This document shows, piece after piece, positions 47,054 through 59,068 of a DNA stretch of 64,000 nt. Made by a program: the position numbers and the translations under genes. Under the pieces are notes generated by a model. That model did not search any database. It saw only the letters and a list, made by a program, of their open reading frames with translations, and was not told the DNA's origin. The stretch's first letter is position 1. The number at the start of each line of letters is the position of its first letter. Origin of the DNA: Atrina japonica (Eukaryota > Mollusca > Bivalvia > Pterioida > Pinnidae); assembly GCA_030159075.1 (NCBI GenBank), contig BROG01000346.1, positions 677,001 through 741,000 of the forward strand, read 5' to 3'.

Positions 47054-48307
47054 TCAACTTTTCCTTTGCAACTTTGCTTTCGGTGAATAAAATAGAATTA
47101 GCTGTCCCCAAGTCTTTTTACATTCTTTCCTGAAATCCTTGCTGAAGCAACTGTACACGAATGGGTTTAAACCACTGCTTAAGAAATGCGATAAAATTCC
47201 GATGTTAAATGCTACTTGCTCGGAAGTGTTCATGTTTAAGAGAAAATCTGACACGACTGACCGACAAATTAACAGAGCAATGTATGGCAGGAAGCTCATC
47301 CATTGTACGAGAGTTATCAAAAATAAAGTAATTGTTGTTTTGCGTTTCCTGATGAATCGGGAACTTCTTCGAAGAGACTCTCTATTTCCGATTTTTAAAC
47401 GAATATCGAAAACCGCCGACATTCTCCGATTCATGCTAGCAATTTTGCTGGCAGAGTTTGCGTCCCTTTTGTAAGTACTATTAGACCTCTCCCTTCTGTA
47501 AACCTCGCTATTATCGTCTTGCGATGACGTTCCTATGCTTTCAACGACGGTTGTAGAACCTTTTCTTTTCTTAGAACCTAGAGCTGGCATTTGACATAGT
47601 CTAGATCCGATGAGTGAGTAGAATGTTACCAAGCACACTGAAATTCCAAAAAACATAAGAAAAACGACACTATAATATATTGTTGGATAAATCGTCCTTT
47701 CTATATGTTTATCTGTTGAGCACGATGTCTCCGCAATCAGGATATTATCATGATTTGGACTACCAAATATCAGGAAACAAGGCCAAGAAAGTAAAGTCCC
47801 AGCTATTCCAGTTATGATACATAATCTTTTTGCTAATGGCACATCAATTTGTGTGTGTGTATGTCTGCATATTCGCCAATATCTGTCAAATGCTATGACG
47901 ACTAACATGAATCCGGATCCAAGTGACGTAAGTGCACGCACAAATCTCAAGAATTTACATAGGTATGGATTGTCTAATGTTTCGGGGTTCCGAAGCATTG
48001 CCATTTCAATTGGCATACACAGAACACAAGTTATCAAGTCGTACAGAGAAAGGCATCCAATGAAATATTTTACTGTTCTATTTTGCCATTTTACAAAGTA
48101 GATAAAACAAACGATACTATTTCCGATGGTCCCACATATCATCAAAATACCTGTGTACACTACTACCGGAAGAAGGACATAAGCGACAGCATCGTTATCC
48201 CAATGATGGTGCCGGTTATGGTGGTAATGACCACTATCTTTGATGTATGATGAGTTCAGTATAGGGAACACGGAATTAGTTGGACTCTGACCAGCTAGAG
48301 ACTGCAT
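47054..48307 (-). CDS. GPCR-4, class A orphan receptor with His-rich N-terminus
   Basis: A 417-residue seven-transmembrane receptor, the most divergent of the four. The extracellular N-terminus is about 40 residues, with a sequon at Asn18 and six His within residues 27-35. Landmarks: Asn63 in TM1, Asp90 (2.50), Cys117 (3.25), Arg124 at 3.32 where the others have Thr, a standard D-R-Y at 141-143, Trp175, loop 2 Cys196, Phe339 for Trp6.48 with Pro341, and NPFVY at 381-385. Loop 3 (about 240-322) is long, basic and Ser-rich. The tail has K-x-F-R-K-E-C-K-K after TM7, like the paralogues. The start is the first ATG after an acceptor ending at 48327. A basic 3.32 residue could favour an acidic ligand, but this is speculation. 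Confidence 0.95.
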   Translation of the reverse strand: MQSLAGQSPTNSVFPILNSSYIKDSGHYHHNRHHHWDNDAVAYVLLPVVVYTGILMICGTIGNSIVCFIYFVKWQNRTVKYFIGCLSLYDLITCVLCMPIEMAMLRNPETLDNPYLCKFLRFVRALTSLGSGFMLVVIAFDRYWRICRHTHTQIDVPLAKRLCIITGIAGTLLSWPCFLIFGSPNHDNILIAETSCSTDKHIERTIYPTIYYSVVFLMFFGISVCLVTFYSLIGSRLCQMPALGSKKRKGSTTVVESIGTSSQDDNSEVYRRERSNSTYKRDANSASKIASMNRRMSAVFDIRLKIGNRESLRRSSRFIRKRKTTITLFLITLVQWMSFLPYIALLICRSVVSDFLLNMNTSEQVAFNIGILSHFLSSGLNPFVYSCFSKDFRKECKKTWGQLILFYSPKAKLQRKS

Positions 48308-48326
48308 TTTACTTCAGATCTAAAAG

Positions 48327-48340
48327 CTGAAAAAGTTAAT
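48327..48340 (-). other. Probable 3' splice acceptor before GPCR-4
   Basis: The minus strand reads TTAACTTTTTCAG, 19 bases before the ATG. A second AG follows in GCTTTTAG. Confidence 0.5.
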
Positions 48341-49115
48341 ATATTTGAAACATTAAATTTTCAATTCCAATGTATATATCTGAAAATCTATTACGTTAAG
48401 TGTCCAATGTTCAAATCTTTTCAATTTAATGAGTATGATTTAATTTTGGTGACTTACTTATATTAAGTTTAAAAAAAAGGATTATGCAATATCCTCGTCT
48501 GACAAATCACAAATTTCCAGCGGAAGAATACACTGTGTGCATATCAACAAAGAGATATATTACATCATTTCAACTGAAAACTATTCGTGTTAAACGCCTC
48601 CGTATTCAATAATTTTGAAATATGAATTTGACTGGTGAGATAGTGATGGCGGGGTTTTGACCGCAGACATAACTCATTTGTACATGACTAACACTCAAGA
48701 GATATCCGGAGTGATTTATAAATAGATCAAATATAGTTACTGGACAACTTTACTATAAGAATGTATTTGGATTTTTTTTTAAAAAGAGACATTGGTAAAA
48801 TACATGTAACTTAATGACGAAACCGGAAATAGTATTATAGAAATCAAGAAACAATTGAATGTCTTCCTTGTGTATAATTATACATCTGACGAATTATCTG
48901 TTTATGCGACATTCAATAATTTGTACATTAGGATGTGTGAGATCTTACACGTGGGGTAAAACAAATTTCTGTTCCACACTGATGTACATTTGAAGAATAA
49001 CATCCATAAAGGTTTATACCTGCTATTTGAAGCTGAGGTCGGTCGTGTAAGGGTTTTTTTACCATTTGGGAAGAACAAATTCATTCAATTTAATAACAAC
49101 CATTATCTCTTATCT
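48341..49115. other. Intergenic, upstream of GPCR-4
   Basis: Nothing recognised; an untranslated first exon could lie here or further off. Confidence 0.4.
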
Positions 49116-49204
49116 GTCTGTCTGTTTGTCTATCTATCTATCTATCTATCTAACTATCTATCTGTCTGTCTGTCTTTCTATATATCTATCTTTCTTTCCT
49201 TCTA

Positions 49205-49272
<68 letters not shown>

Positions 49273-49290
49273 GATCCATCTATCTTTATT
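49116..49290. repeat. (TCTA)n-(TCTG)n microsatellite
   Basis: Mixed TCTG/TCTA units, then a clean TCTA run of about 20 units. Confidence 0.95.
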
Positions 49291-51344
49291 TTTCCATTTC
49301 ATATTATATTATTTCAGTCAGTTGATGTTTCAATGACAGTTTGGATAACCGGATAGCAATATCCTCAACTACTCTTAAACAATGGGAAATTGCTCAGTGT
49401 AAGAGCTAACAAGATTTGAAAAATTTTTCAGGATGTGGAAATGGTATTTTTTTAGGTTTTATCTCTATATTGTAGCCTCTTGAACCAAACAAATTGAGAT
49501 TTTCTTTTTACGTTTTTCATGAAGCATGCTCAATTATTATCCTATTATATCATGAAGTACTGAAAGTACTGACACGAATTGATGTTAATCGTTAAGTTTA
49601 AATGAGGTATAATACACTCAATATACTGAAAAAGTATACATTCTGTACACATGTTTGAAATATATTGTAGGTTAATTTCAATAAGAGGTTCCCCTCTTAT
49701 GTTGTAAATTTTGAATTAACTGTTACAATATGACAATAATCTTTTTACTGAGAAAATGCATGTTATTCCCAGAGTTTTCAAATTAGCAAAAACCTGCGTG
49801 AATCAACCAATACTGACAATGAAAACATCACAACTTTTTCCACATTCTTCACCATTTATATCACACATGAGTATTCTATATAGACCGAATTTCTACAAAG
49901 ATATTAAGGTATTTTTTATTTGATAAAATTAGATTTTACCAAAATATGTAACTTAAAATCATGGCAGACATTCGGCCTAACGTGAGTACTGATGGTTTAT
50001 TTATTATGCAATACACTACATAGATCAGAGATATGGCAGTAGTGTACGCTTACACTATACTTCCCATCAGTAGCTTTAAATCTCTAGATCATTATGTGTG
50101 CATGTAAAACATTTTCCCAATTTCAAAGACTGCCGCGAGTTTTTCATCAGGTAGGATCACGTGAATGACATGGATGACGCAACTTCTATGTCCAACATCA
50201 CAGTGAGATCTTGTCAATACACAGTAAGGGAAAGACACACAACTCGACCACAAAGTCATTTGCATATTAATCATGCGCAAGAATCGTAAACAGTCAGGTC
50301 AATCACTTTTAACGTCAATTCTGTCACACGTGTATAATGTTAAAAAATAATTGGTAAGTAACCAATCTAAAGCAATTTTATAATATCTTAAAACTCATAA
50401 AAGACCCTAACTGACTTTTAATAGCGTATATTTCAACAAGTCTTCTAGACCTATATTTTTCAGCGAATTATTACTTTATTATCATCAATCTAAAAATAAA
50501 AAAATTACGAATAAAAGTATGATTTGGAAATTTCAATCTTGAATTTGAGTTTATGTTACTGAAATGCACATACATGTGTAATTTCCCGCCAATATAATGC
50601 GTTATAAACCCCATACTGCAAAATGTGCTTTGACTTGATCCTAATAGACATGACATAACTCAGTTGATGGAACATCAACTCGTAAAAAATACGTTTAATA
50701 CTTTTTTAACATAAAATTGAAAATATCTATAATATCTTACCTACTTTCTACGCTTTCCATAGCATACCAGTATTTTAATGATATAAATATAAAAAATCAG
50801 AGATATCAAAGCATTAATTATAATTAGTACAACATTTTTTTTCACTGATTTCAAATTATCATTACCTTTTATGAGCAATGGTATCGCTATATACGTACAG
50901 TAAATGGAAACCTTACTTAGTCTTTCTGAATTAAGCTACATCTCGCCGTCATGAAACTGTCCCTGTAGAATACTTGATATTTACGATTACTACAGAATAG
51001 TATCCGAAAGAAATATTACATTTTATTAAGAAAAAGCGGAAGGTGTTCAGAATACAACGCCCAACCGACAGTCACATAATGAGAATGATGCTAAATTCCG
51101 GATATTAATTTCCGGTTATGGCTACAAACAAGGTGACCTTAAACGGTCACTTGAATCATATATATAGTATAAGCTGAAACTGTACACGACGCAGTTCAAA
51201 GTATCAAAATTACTTATGAAAATTGCTATATGGCAAGTACATTCACTTTTATTTTCGTGTAAGCTTAGGTTTTGGGTATAAGCTGTACATGTACATAGGT
51301 AAATATACGCAGACTGAGAACATTAACAGTAGCAAAGGAGTCGG
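49291..51344. other. Intergenic, no gene seen
   Basis: About 2 kb of AT-rich sequence with no repeat or coding match, the longest such stretch in the window. Confidence 0.5.
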
Positions 51345-51761
51345 TGTCATATGGAAAACCTTCCGCATAGAGAATCTTCCCTAGGACAAATTTCTATATA
51401 GAAAAATCCCCCCTGGAAATTTTTCTACATAGAAAATCTCCCCCGGAAGGAATTCTATATAGAAAATATTCCCACGTGGAAATTTTTTTTATATAGAGAA
51501 TGTTCCCGTTTTATAGAATTTTTTTTATATAGAAATCATCCCCGAAAATATTAATAAATCTATTCACTGATTTTTTTCAAAATATAATATATGAAAACAT
51601 ATAATGAGAGTAAACCCCACATTCTCGAATATTTGAATTTATCAGACAAGTCCTCGCTTATTTTTTTTTATGTTTGGCACTCAGGTTAAGTTTTATATAA
51701 AAAATTTCTATAGAAATTTTCCGGGGAAAGAATTTCTATGGGGAAGGTTTTCAACATGACA
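51345..51761. mobile_element. Foldback MITE
   Basis: Left end TGTCATATGGAAAACCTTCC; right end on the minus strand TGTCATGTTGAAAACCTTCC. The left 180 bases are four or five imperfect units built on the palindrome TTTCTATATAGAAA and CCCC-GGAA blocks; the right 70 bases carry the same blocks inverted. About 417 bp with no ORF. Confidence 0.6.
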
Positions 51762-52170
51762 TGAATAACCTTTCCTGTTTGTATTTTATAGTATCTTCAT
51801 TAGACATTCACAAACTCAATGTGTAATATGACAATAAATGCCACATACTGGGCTGTTTGATGTATAGTAAAGACTTTGTCATGACTATTATGATACAAAT
51901 TTGAAGTTTTAAATCTCACCTTAACATTCAGATTGTGTTGGAAAATGCGGTTTCGTGTAAGTAGTTTTGATTCGGATTCAACCTGTTGAAAACAAAGCTA
52001 AATTACTGATAAGAAATTAGTTCTAGTTTATAAAATGTTTCGTAAAACTTTCATTTATTGCATCAAACTGGGTTGAAACTAGTTTCGTTTCAGTTTTCTA
52101 ACAGTTTCAACCCACTTCGGGAATCGACCAAAATACCCCAGGAGTTGGTTTCAGCAGAGGACATATACAA
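51762..52170. other. Intergenic with a short direct repeat
   Basis: A segment with 'ttcatttattgca-caaactgg-ttgaaactagtttcgttt' at about 52050-52100 recurs at about 52375-52420, so the PLE-B tail at 52171 sits between two copies of roughly 100 bases. Confidence 0.45.
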
Positions 52171-52347
52171 TGCCAGATACCAAAGTATAAATCTTCATGA
52201 TGCCAAGGAAACATTTACAGATCTACATTGAACAAATACGGACCTCTGGAAATCAAGAAGTGGGATCAGATGCCATGGATAAGTAAGCATTCCCTGTTGA
52301 CTGGTCATATCCGTCGTGAGTCCATAGTTAAATTTAAATGAAATAAG
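52171..52347 (-). mobile_element. PLE-B tail fragment
   Basis: Terminus at 52171 (CCAGATACCAAAGTATAAAT) through CGGACCTCTGGAAATCAAGA to GTGAGTCCATAG. It is flanked by the direct repeat noted at 51762-52170. Confidence 0.75.
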
Positions 52348-52507
52348 TTAAGAACTTATGTATGTTCGTAACTTTTCATTTATTGCACCAAACTGGTTTG
52401 AAACTAGTTTCGTTTTTCTAATTTATCACAAACAGTTTCAACAAATTCGGGAGACCAACCAAACTACCTCAGGAGGTGGTTCCAATGGTTTACATACAGT
52501 CCAAATC

Positions 52508-52766
52508 GAGCCGGCCGTGCTCAGTCGGTACCGTGCTCGACTTTTTGTCGTGAGGTCGTGAGCTCGAGTTAAACCGGCGGCAGGTTGGTTTCCTGTCCTT
52601 CGGATGAGACAGTAAAACTCGAGGCACGTTAAAGAACCCTCACTGCTCAATGGCCTTACGTGCCGAGCATAGGCCAAAATTTGAAGCCCTTCACCGGCAT
52701 TTGGTGACGTCTCCATACGAGTGAAATATTCTTGATTGGCACCTTAAACAACAATAAAGAAACAAG
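52508..52766 (+). mobile_element. SINE-A copy 9, internal deletion
   Basis: Complete head, but about 22 bases (the TCCCGTGTCACAGTAGGTGT region) are missing after CAGTAAAACTCGAG. The tail is TTAAACAACAATAAAGAAAC. Confidence 0.8.
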
Positions 52767-52950
52767 GAAACAGCCCAAACCATGCAAAGATGGCGACGAT
52801 GACACAGCAGTGATGAGACAGGTGAATGACTCTTGTTTCATAATTAAAGTTTATAAGACTATTCTTGAATAAAAAAGATTATGTATAGTAAATTACAATA
52901 CAATATACACTAAACCCAGATTAAGCATGAATATACAGCAAATTCTAATA

Positions 52951-53075
52951 TACAGTGACACCTGTTTATAGGGGCTACCGAACGGACGAAAAATATTGAT
53001 CTTTATGTGTAGGTGACCCTTATACACAATTTCAATCCTTATATAGAAGTGGTCGCTATAGCAGGTTTTATTGTA
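52951..53075. mobile_element. TA-flanked mariner-like MITE, family J
   Basis: A 125-bp element: left TACAGTGACACCTGTTTATA, right (minus strand) TACAATAAAACCTGCTATAG. TA edges suggest a Tc1/mariner mobiliser. It gives the boundaries missing in the broken J segments at 2095, 28680 and 29100. Confidence 0.65.
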
Positions 53076-53806
53076 CAAGGCTCTGCCTAGATGTGAAACA
53101 ATAGTGCTATCAAACTCAATAAAATTGGCTCTTTTTATCTACAACAAGTGTATGGGAGCTTATCGTTATTTCGATTTCAGGCAAATATTTTCCTTTTCAG
53201 ATGTAAATAACACAAAATATTGATTTTGATATTAAAATTCATAATGTATTTATAAGATAAAATCTTGGTCACGTAAAATAGTTTAATATTCAAAATTTCC
53301 CGAACTGTCAACAAATTTACGTAAAATATACGTATACATCTATCTAGGTAAATATGGCACATCCGGGTTCTGTCGAAAACCAAACAACGGCCCATTTCAA
53401 AAATGGGTTGTACAGATGTTTACGTATTGCCTTGTACTGATTTTATGCATTACTCAAGCTCTAATATTTTTGTGTCGACAAGTGGCCGGTCACCCTTATT
53501 TTGATTTAATTCAGACTATTTGGGTTTGTAAACATGTGCCAATTTACCTTGCTAGACCTAAACAGAATAGAGTTTCAAACGGTATGATTCATTGTTGTGT
53601 ATCATAATGATATGTTATAGACGGATTTCGACATGCTAAATCCGCGTTTATCATTTCCTGTATTGATGAGGGATATGTGCATCCCGATAGCAGTGATCGT
53701 GTGCAACAAGTGTTGCATAAATTTAATAAAATGTATTCACTCTCTAGGTTTGAAGGGAACACAGTGCAAATGACTCCCAAAGAGGCATTGGCTGTATTTT
53801 GGAAAA
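53076..53806. other. Intergenic with an unexplained open stretch
   Basis: Bases 53638-53805 stay open on the plus strand and have coding-like composition (K-S-A-F-I-I-S-C-I-D-E-G-Y, then R-V-Q-Q-V-L-H-K-F), and are cut off by the (TA)n tract. I cannot identify the family; perhaps a retroelement remnant. Confidence 0.35.
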
Positions 53807-53933
<127 letters not shown>

Positions 53934-54152
53934 CGGTTTTTAGTACTTAGATTGGACACACGACAGATTTATACTTTGGTAACTAAGTTGATAACAGATA
54001 CTGTATTTCTTGTGAAAAGTTAGGTCAGTTCCAGTGTCGTATGAATTAATAGATCACAAGAAGATCGAATAAACTATTTGCGAATGACTAGTTGATGAAC
54101 TTGGTTTTACAAACAGTTTTCAGAAATATATATGAAAAAAAGAATAATTTGT

Positions 54153-54379
54153 GAGCCGGCCTTGCTCAGTCGGTGGCGGAATGAAATCTTGATCGTAAGG
54201 TCGTGAGTTCGAGTCCAGCAGACGGCAGGTCGGTTTCCTGTTCTTTGGATGAGTGAGTAAAAACCGTCGGTACGTTAAAGAACCCATACTTCTTAATGGC
54301 CGTAAGTACCGAGCATAGGCCAACATCTGGAGCCATTCGCTTAAGTGGGACGTTAAACAATAATAAACAAACAAACAAT
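54153..54379 (+). mobile_element. SINE-A copy 10, deleted
   Basis: Head present but eroded (GGTGGCGGAATG). Two internal deletions remove the CCCGTGTCACAG region and the GTGACGTCTCCATATG region. Confidence 0.75.
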
Positions 54380-54417
54380 CAAGAATTGCGTATATATGTT
54401 TGTCGTTTTTGATCGTC

Positions 54418-54693
54418 AATATAAAAATCTCAGATACCAAATTATAAATCAATAGAATGTCCAGGACATAGATACAAATCCGGTAAAAATGGACAAACAC
54501 GGACCTCTGGAAACCAAGAGGTGGAATCAGGTACCATGGAGGAGTAAGCATCCCCTGTCGACCGGTCACACTCGCCGTGAGTCCACAGTCAAGTCCAATA
54601 AAATACGTGAGGAGTGTTTCCTCTTCACAATTGGTACAGACGTCTCAACAACCGCCAACGAAACAGCAACTCAACATTTCACCTAGTGAAACA
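54418..54693 (-). mobile_element. PLE-B tail fragment
   Basis: A complete tail close to consensus, from the terminus at 54418 to the CACTAGGTGAAATGTTGAGT boundary; an (AATCT)n tract of four or five units follows at about 54696-54722. Confidence 0.8.
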
Positions 54694-54951
54694 AATCTAA
54701 TCTAATCTAATCTAATCTAATATAATCGCAATCTAAGTAGTAAAGGATAGTGTAAAACACATCTTATGCCCCTTAGATTTGAATGAATATTAATGAGTAT
54801 ACAATACGCTATATGCATCATTCTTCAATATATATGATTGATTGATAGATTGATGTTTAATACAACAGATGCAAAAAAATTCTATTCATTTGGCGCGATT
54901 TTCTTTAATTTACATTGGATTCATTTTTAATATTTTACGCCACACTGAATG

Positions 54952-55403
<452 letters not shown>

Positions 55404-55437
<34 letters not shown>

Positions 55438-55690
55438 TTGTTTGTTTATTATTGTTTAACGTCCTACTCAAGAATTTTTCACTCATGGAGACGTCATCAA
55501 ATGCAGGTGAAGGGTTTCAAATTTCGTCCTATGCTCGGCACTTACGGTCATTGAGCAGTGAGGTTTTTTTTAACATGTCGACACCTACTGTGACACGGGA
55601 CCTCGGTTTTTACTGTCTCAATCCAACTTGCCGTCGACTGGACTCGAACTCACAATCAAGAGTCGAGCGCGCTTCCGACTGAGCCAGGCC
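55404..55690 (-). mobile_element. SINE-A copy 11, next to a (TA)n tract
   Basis: (TA)n at 55404-55435 abuts the (CAAA)n tail of a reverse SINE-A at 55437-55690. It has a short deletion near CTGTCTCAATCCAACTTGCC, in the region just after the B box. Confidence 0.8.
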
Positions 55691-55872
55691 ATGTAGTATA
55701 GATGGGCATTATAAGAATTAACTCGCGAAAACATATAATTATCAGATTTTCAATTCAGATCAAAGTAAGTAGAGAGGAGGTGAGAATATGTACTGTTACA
55801 TAGCGAAATGTATTTACTGTTTTATCAATTTTAAACATAAACCTTTGGACTCTATTCCCTCAGTTCATCTTT

Positions 55873-56207
55873 CTGATATAAAAAAGTCTCAGATACCAAG
55901 GTATTAATCATTTGGATGCCCAGGATATAGGTACAAATCTGGTAATAAAAATGGGCAAACACGGATCTCTTGAAATCAAGAGGTGAAAGCAGGTGCCATG
56001 GAAGAGTAAGCAACCCCTGACGACCGGTCACACCCGCTGTGATTCCACATTCAAATTAAAATGAAATACGTCATGAACGAATCCTCGTCATGATTGGTAC
56101 AGACGTCTCAACAACTGCCATCGAACAAGTAACTCAACATTTCACTTAGTGAAACAGATTAATCGCAATCAAGACTGTTATACCGACCGTAAAATTTGCG
56201 GAACTAT
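55873..56207 (-). mobile_element. PLE-B 3' end, 5'-truncated
   Basis: It runs from the terminus at 55873 to the coding-end phrase TTATACCGACCGTAAAATTT. Moderately diverged. Confidence 0.75.
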
Positions 56208-56705
56208 TATCCGTGAAATTTATTTACAGTAACGAGAACGAACAATGTCATTTTTATAACGCGCAGTGTCGTTAAAACGTTCAGTATGTTCCGTATGTTA
56301 CGTATTGAGGTTATTCCAAACGGTCAATTAATCAAGACTGATATAATACTTATACTGTCATCCGGCTGTAAATGGTTTTATAATGCAAATATTTTTTTTT
56401 CCAAATCTGCACGAGTATATATAAAATAAACATGAGCGTAGTTAGGTAGCTTTGTTTTACCGTTGCACGCCTACAATTGGAATGTGGTTCAGAATAGAAT
56501 CCAGTAAAACTGCATAAGATGATTACTGAAATGTATCACATTTTGTGGAAAGCTACTTTTCATCCAATCTTTAAACCTGGTTGATATTGCAATTACATGC
56601 ACAACTCACCAATCGGACCACTTTAAGTCAGTCATCAGGTGGTCTTAATGGCGAGCTTACACTGTACTCTAGGGAATTATTTTTAACTTTTTATTTGAAA
56701 TTTTC
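56208..56705. other. Intergenic, no gene seen
   Basis: Nothing recognised. Confidence 0.5.
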
Positions 56706-57010
56706 AGTGGACTTACGCCAAGTGTGACCGGTCGATGGGGATTCTTAATAGTCGACAGGGGGTGTTGATTGTTCGATACAGTGATGCCGACGCCATGACG
56801 CCTGATCCCACTTTTGATTTGATTTTCATGTGTTTGACCAATGTTAACCAGATTTGTTAAGCGGCTCTGGGACTACCTGATGATAAGTTAATACAGCGGT
56901 ACGTATCAGAACTCACAGATACCAACGTAAACATCTTCAGGATGTCCCGCATACAATATGCACATCAGGTTGATATTTGGCAAACATGGACCTCTGGGAA
57001 TTCCATATTC
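56706..57010. mobile_element. PLE-B tail fragments, tail-to-tail pair
   Basis: A diverged plus-strand tail (56706-56862) faces a minus-strand tail (56905-57010). Confidence 0.6.
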
Positions 57011-57384
57011 TGTTATAATACATATTCAGCAAGCAAGTGCTGCATTAATTTAATTAAATATTAATAACTTATTTGACGTTTCAAATGGTTTGCTGGAGAT
57101 ACCAGTGACCCTTACAAAGTTAAAATTTGGACCACTGATATAACCTGTACCTTAACTGGATTAAGAGACGCGTCTCAGTTAGATCTTAAGTACTTTAGTT
57201 TGGCCTTTGACAAATGCCTAGCTCATTACTGTAAGCAAATGCTACTCACTGCAGTACGCGATGTAAACTTAGCATGTATGCTGAAATTATAACATGGGTT
57301 TAAATTGCGGGATTTTGCTTTAATCAAGTTAATCAAGATCCGTTTGAGAATTACTATGTCACTGCTAAGTCATTTATGAAGATT

Positions 57385-57545
57385 TAATATTGGTCAGTCA
57401 ATTTCATAATTGGACCTTACATGATACATTTTTCTCTTTTGGAACTGTACATCTGTAAGTCCTACTAACAAAAACAATCGTCTTGTGCATTATATTTGCC
57501 CTTTATTTGCAAAATTATAAATTCAATATCATGTTTATAATTTAC
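57385..57545 (+). repeat. Dispersed repeat L, copy 3
   Basis: Shares ACATGATACATTTTTCTCTT and ACAAAAACAATCGTCTTGTG with 14225 and 32795. Confidence 0.45.
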
Positions 57546-58329
57546 AAAAACACATATTTTCCAAACGGACAAACAGACGGACCTCGAGGTCAATCTAGAG
57601 TTCATATAGATGACAGGAAATAAATCAAATGACAACGTTCCTTTAACTAATAATTTTCAAAGTTTAATATGAATGATAACATAAAAAAGTTAATTTTACA
57701 AGATGAGGTGCACCCCCCCCCCAAAAAAAAACAAACCCCCCCCCCAAAAAAAAATGAATAAAATTATATTTTACAAAAAATGAATTTTCCTACCTAAACT
57801 GCTATACTGGATCGAAATGGATCCTTTCTGCCTTGTTTCCAGCGAATTTTTCAATTCCTTTCGCTTATATCCATATTATATATATTATGTTCTACACCGG
57901 AAATTCAATTGTGATATAGAGGCTATAAATAGCCTCTTCCTGTACAACAGTTCAATTAGTATATTTTAATATTGTCGTTACAAATCCCACGACTAACCAA
58001 TATTATAACCCTTTCTTGATATGAGTATATGTATGAATCTGCATGCCGGATCAGATATAAAGATAACGATTATCTAATGGAATATTTTAATACGTTTCAC
58101 GAAAACAAACAAACAAACAAATGCATTATCAACATATATACAGAAAACAAAACATTTCCTTTTTCGGGAAAAGTGGTCTTTATTAACACATTCCAACATT
58201 TATAGTCTACTTCTCAGAAATTAAACTGAAAGTTCATACTAATCATAGTAACTATATATAAATGATTTTGTTAAATATAATTCTAAAGATATGTTATAAA
58301 ATGTGTACAATGTATCAAATGTGTGAAAT
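57546..58329. other. Intergenic, no gene seen
   Basis: A C/A homopolymer-rich patch lies at 57711-57755. No gene. Confidence 0.5.
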
Positions 58330-58870
58330 GTCGGTATAATAGTCTTCTTTGCGATTACACCGTATCACTAAATGAAATATTGAATTGTATTTTCGAAGGC
58401 AGTACCAATTGTGACGAGGATTCGTTCCTCACGTATTTCATTTTGATCTGACTGTGGGCTCACGGCGGGTGTGCTGGTCGACAGGGGATGCTTACTTTTC
58501 CATGGCACCTGATCCCTCCTCTTAATTTCCAGAGGTCCGTGTTTGTCCTTTTGTTCTACCAGATTTGTACCTATATCCTGGACATCCTAAAACTTATACT
58601 TTGGTATATGAGATCTTTTTTAAACAATTTAACCTGGGATATTGCGCACCAAATTCTCACTAATAAGTCAAACCTAGTGTACAATGTAAAATCTGGGCTA
58701 CCAAAGTATAAATCTTCAAGATATCCAGGAAACATATACATATCTGGTGATATTGGACAAACACGGACCTCTGGAAATCCAGAGGTTGGAACAGGTGCCA
58801 TTGAGGAGTAAACATCCTCTGTTGACCGGTCACACCCACCGTGAGTCCAAAGTCATATTCCATTAAATGT
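58330..58870. mobile_element. PLE-B tail fragments, tail-to-tail pair
   Basis: A long plus-strand tail (58330-58618) faces a minus-strand tail (58687-58870) with about 70 bases between. It is the longest foldback of the four pairs. Confidence 0.75.
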
Positions 58871-58978
58871 ATTTTCTTTTCATGAATCACTATGACAAAA
58901 TACCGCGTTGAGACTGAGGATTCATTGAATTCATTTGACCATACTTCCATGGTATAAAGTATCTTATTGATATCATTA

Positions 58979-59068
58979 TTAACCCTTTTATCCCCCAAAA
59001 CCACAATAGACTGGTCTAAACATCAGAAAGGAGCATACCATCTGAAAACATAGGGGTTAAAGTGTTAA
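58979..59068. mobile_element. TTAA-flanked MITE, copy 3
   Basis: 90 bp, left TTAACCCTTTTATCCCCCA, right (minus strand) TTAACACTTTAACCCCTA. The interior ACTGGTCTAAACATCAG resembles copy 1. TTAA is at both edges. Confidence 0.75.

Noticed and set aside
56876..56900. Hammerhead core at CTGATGATAAG
   Set aside because: No GAAA or pairing stem II follows.
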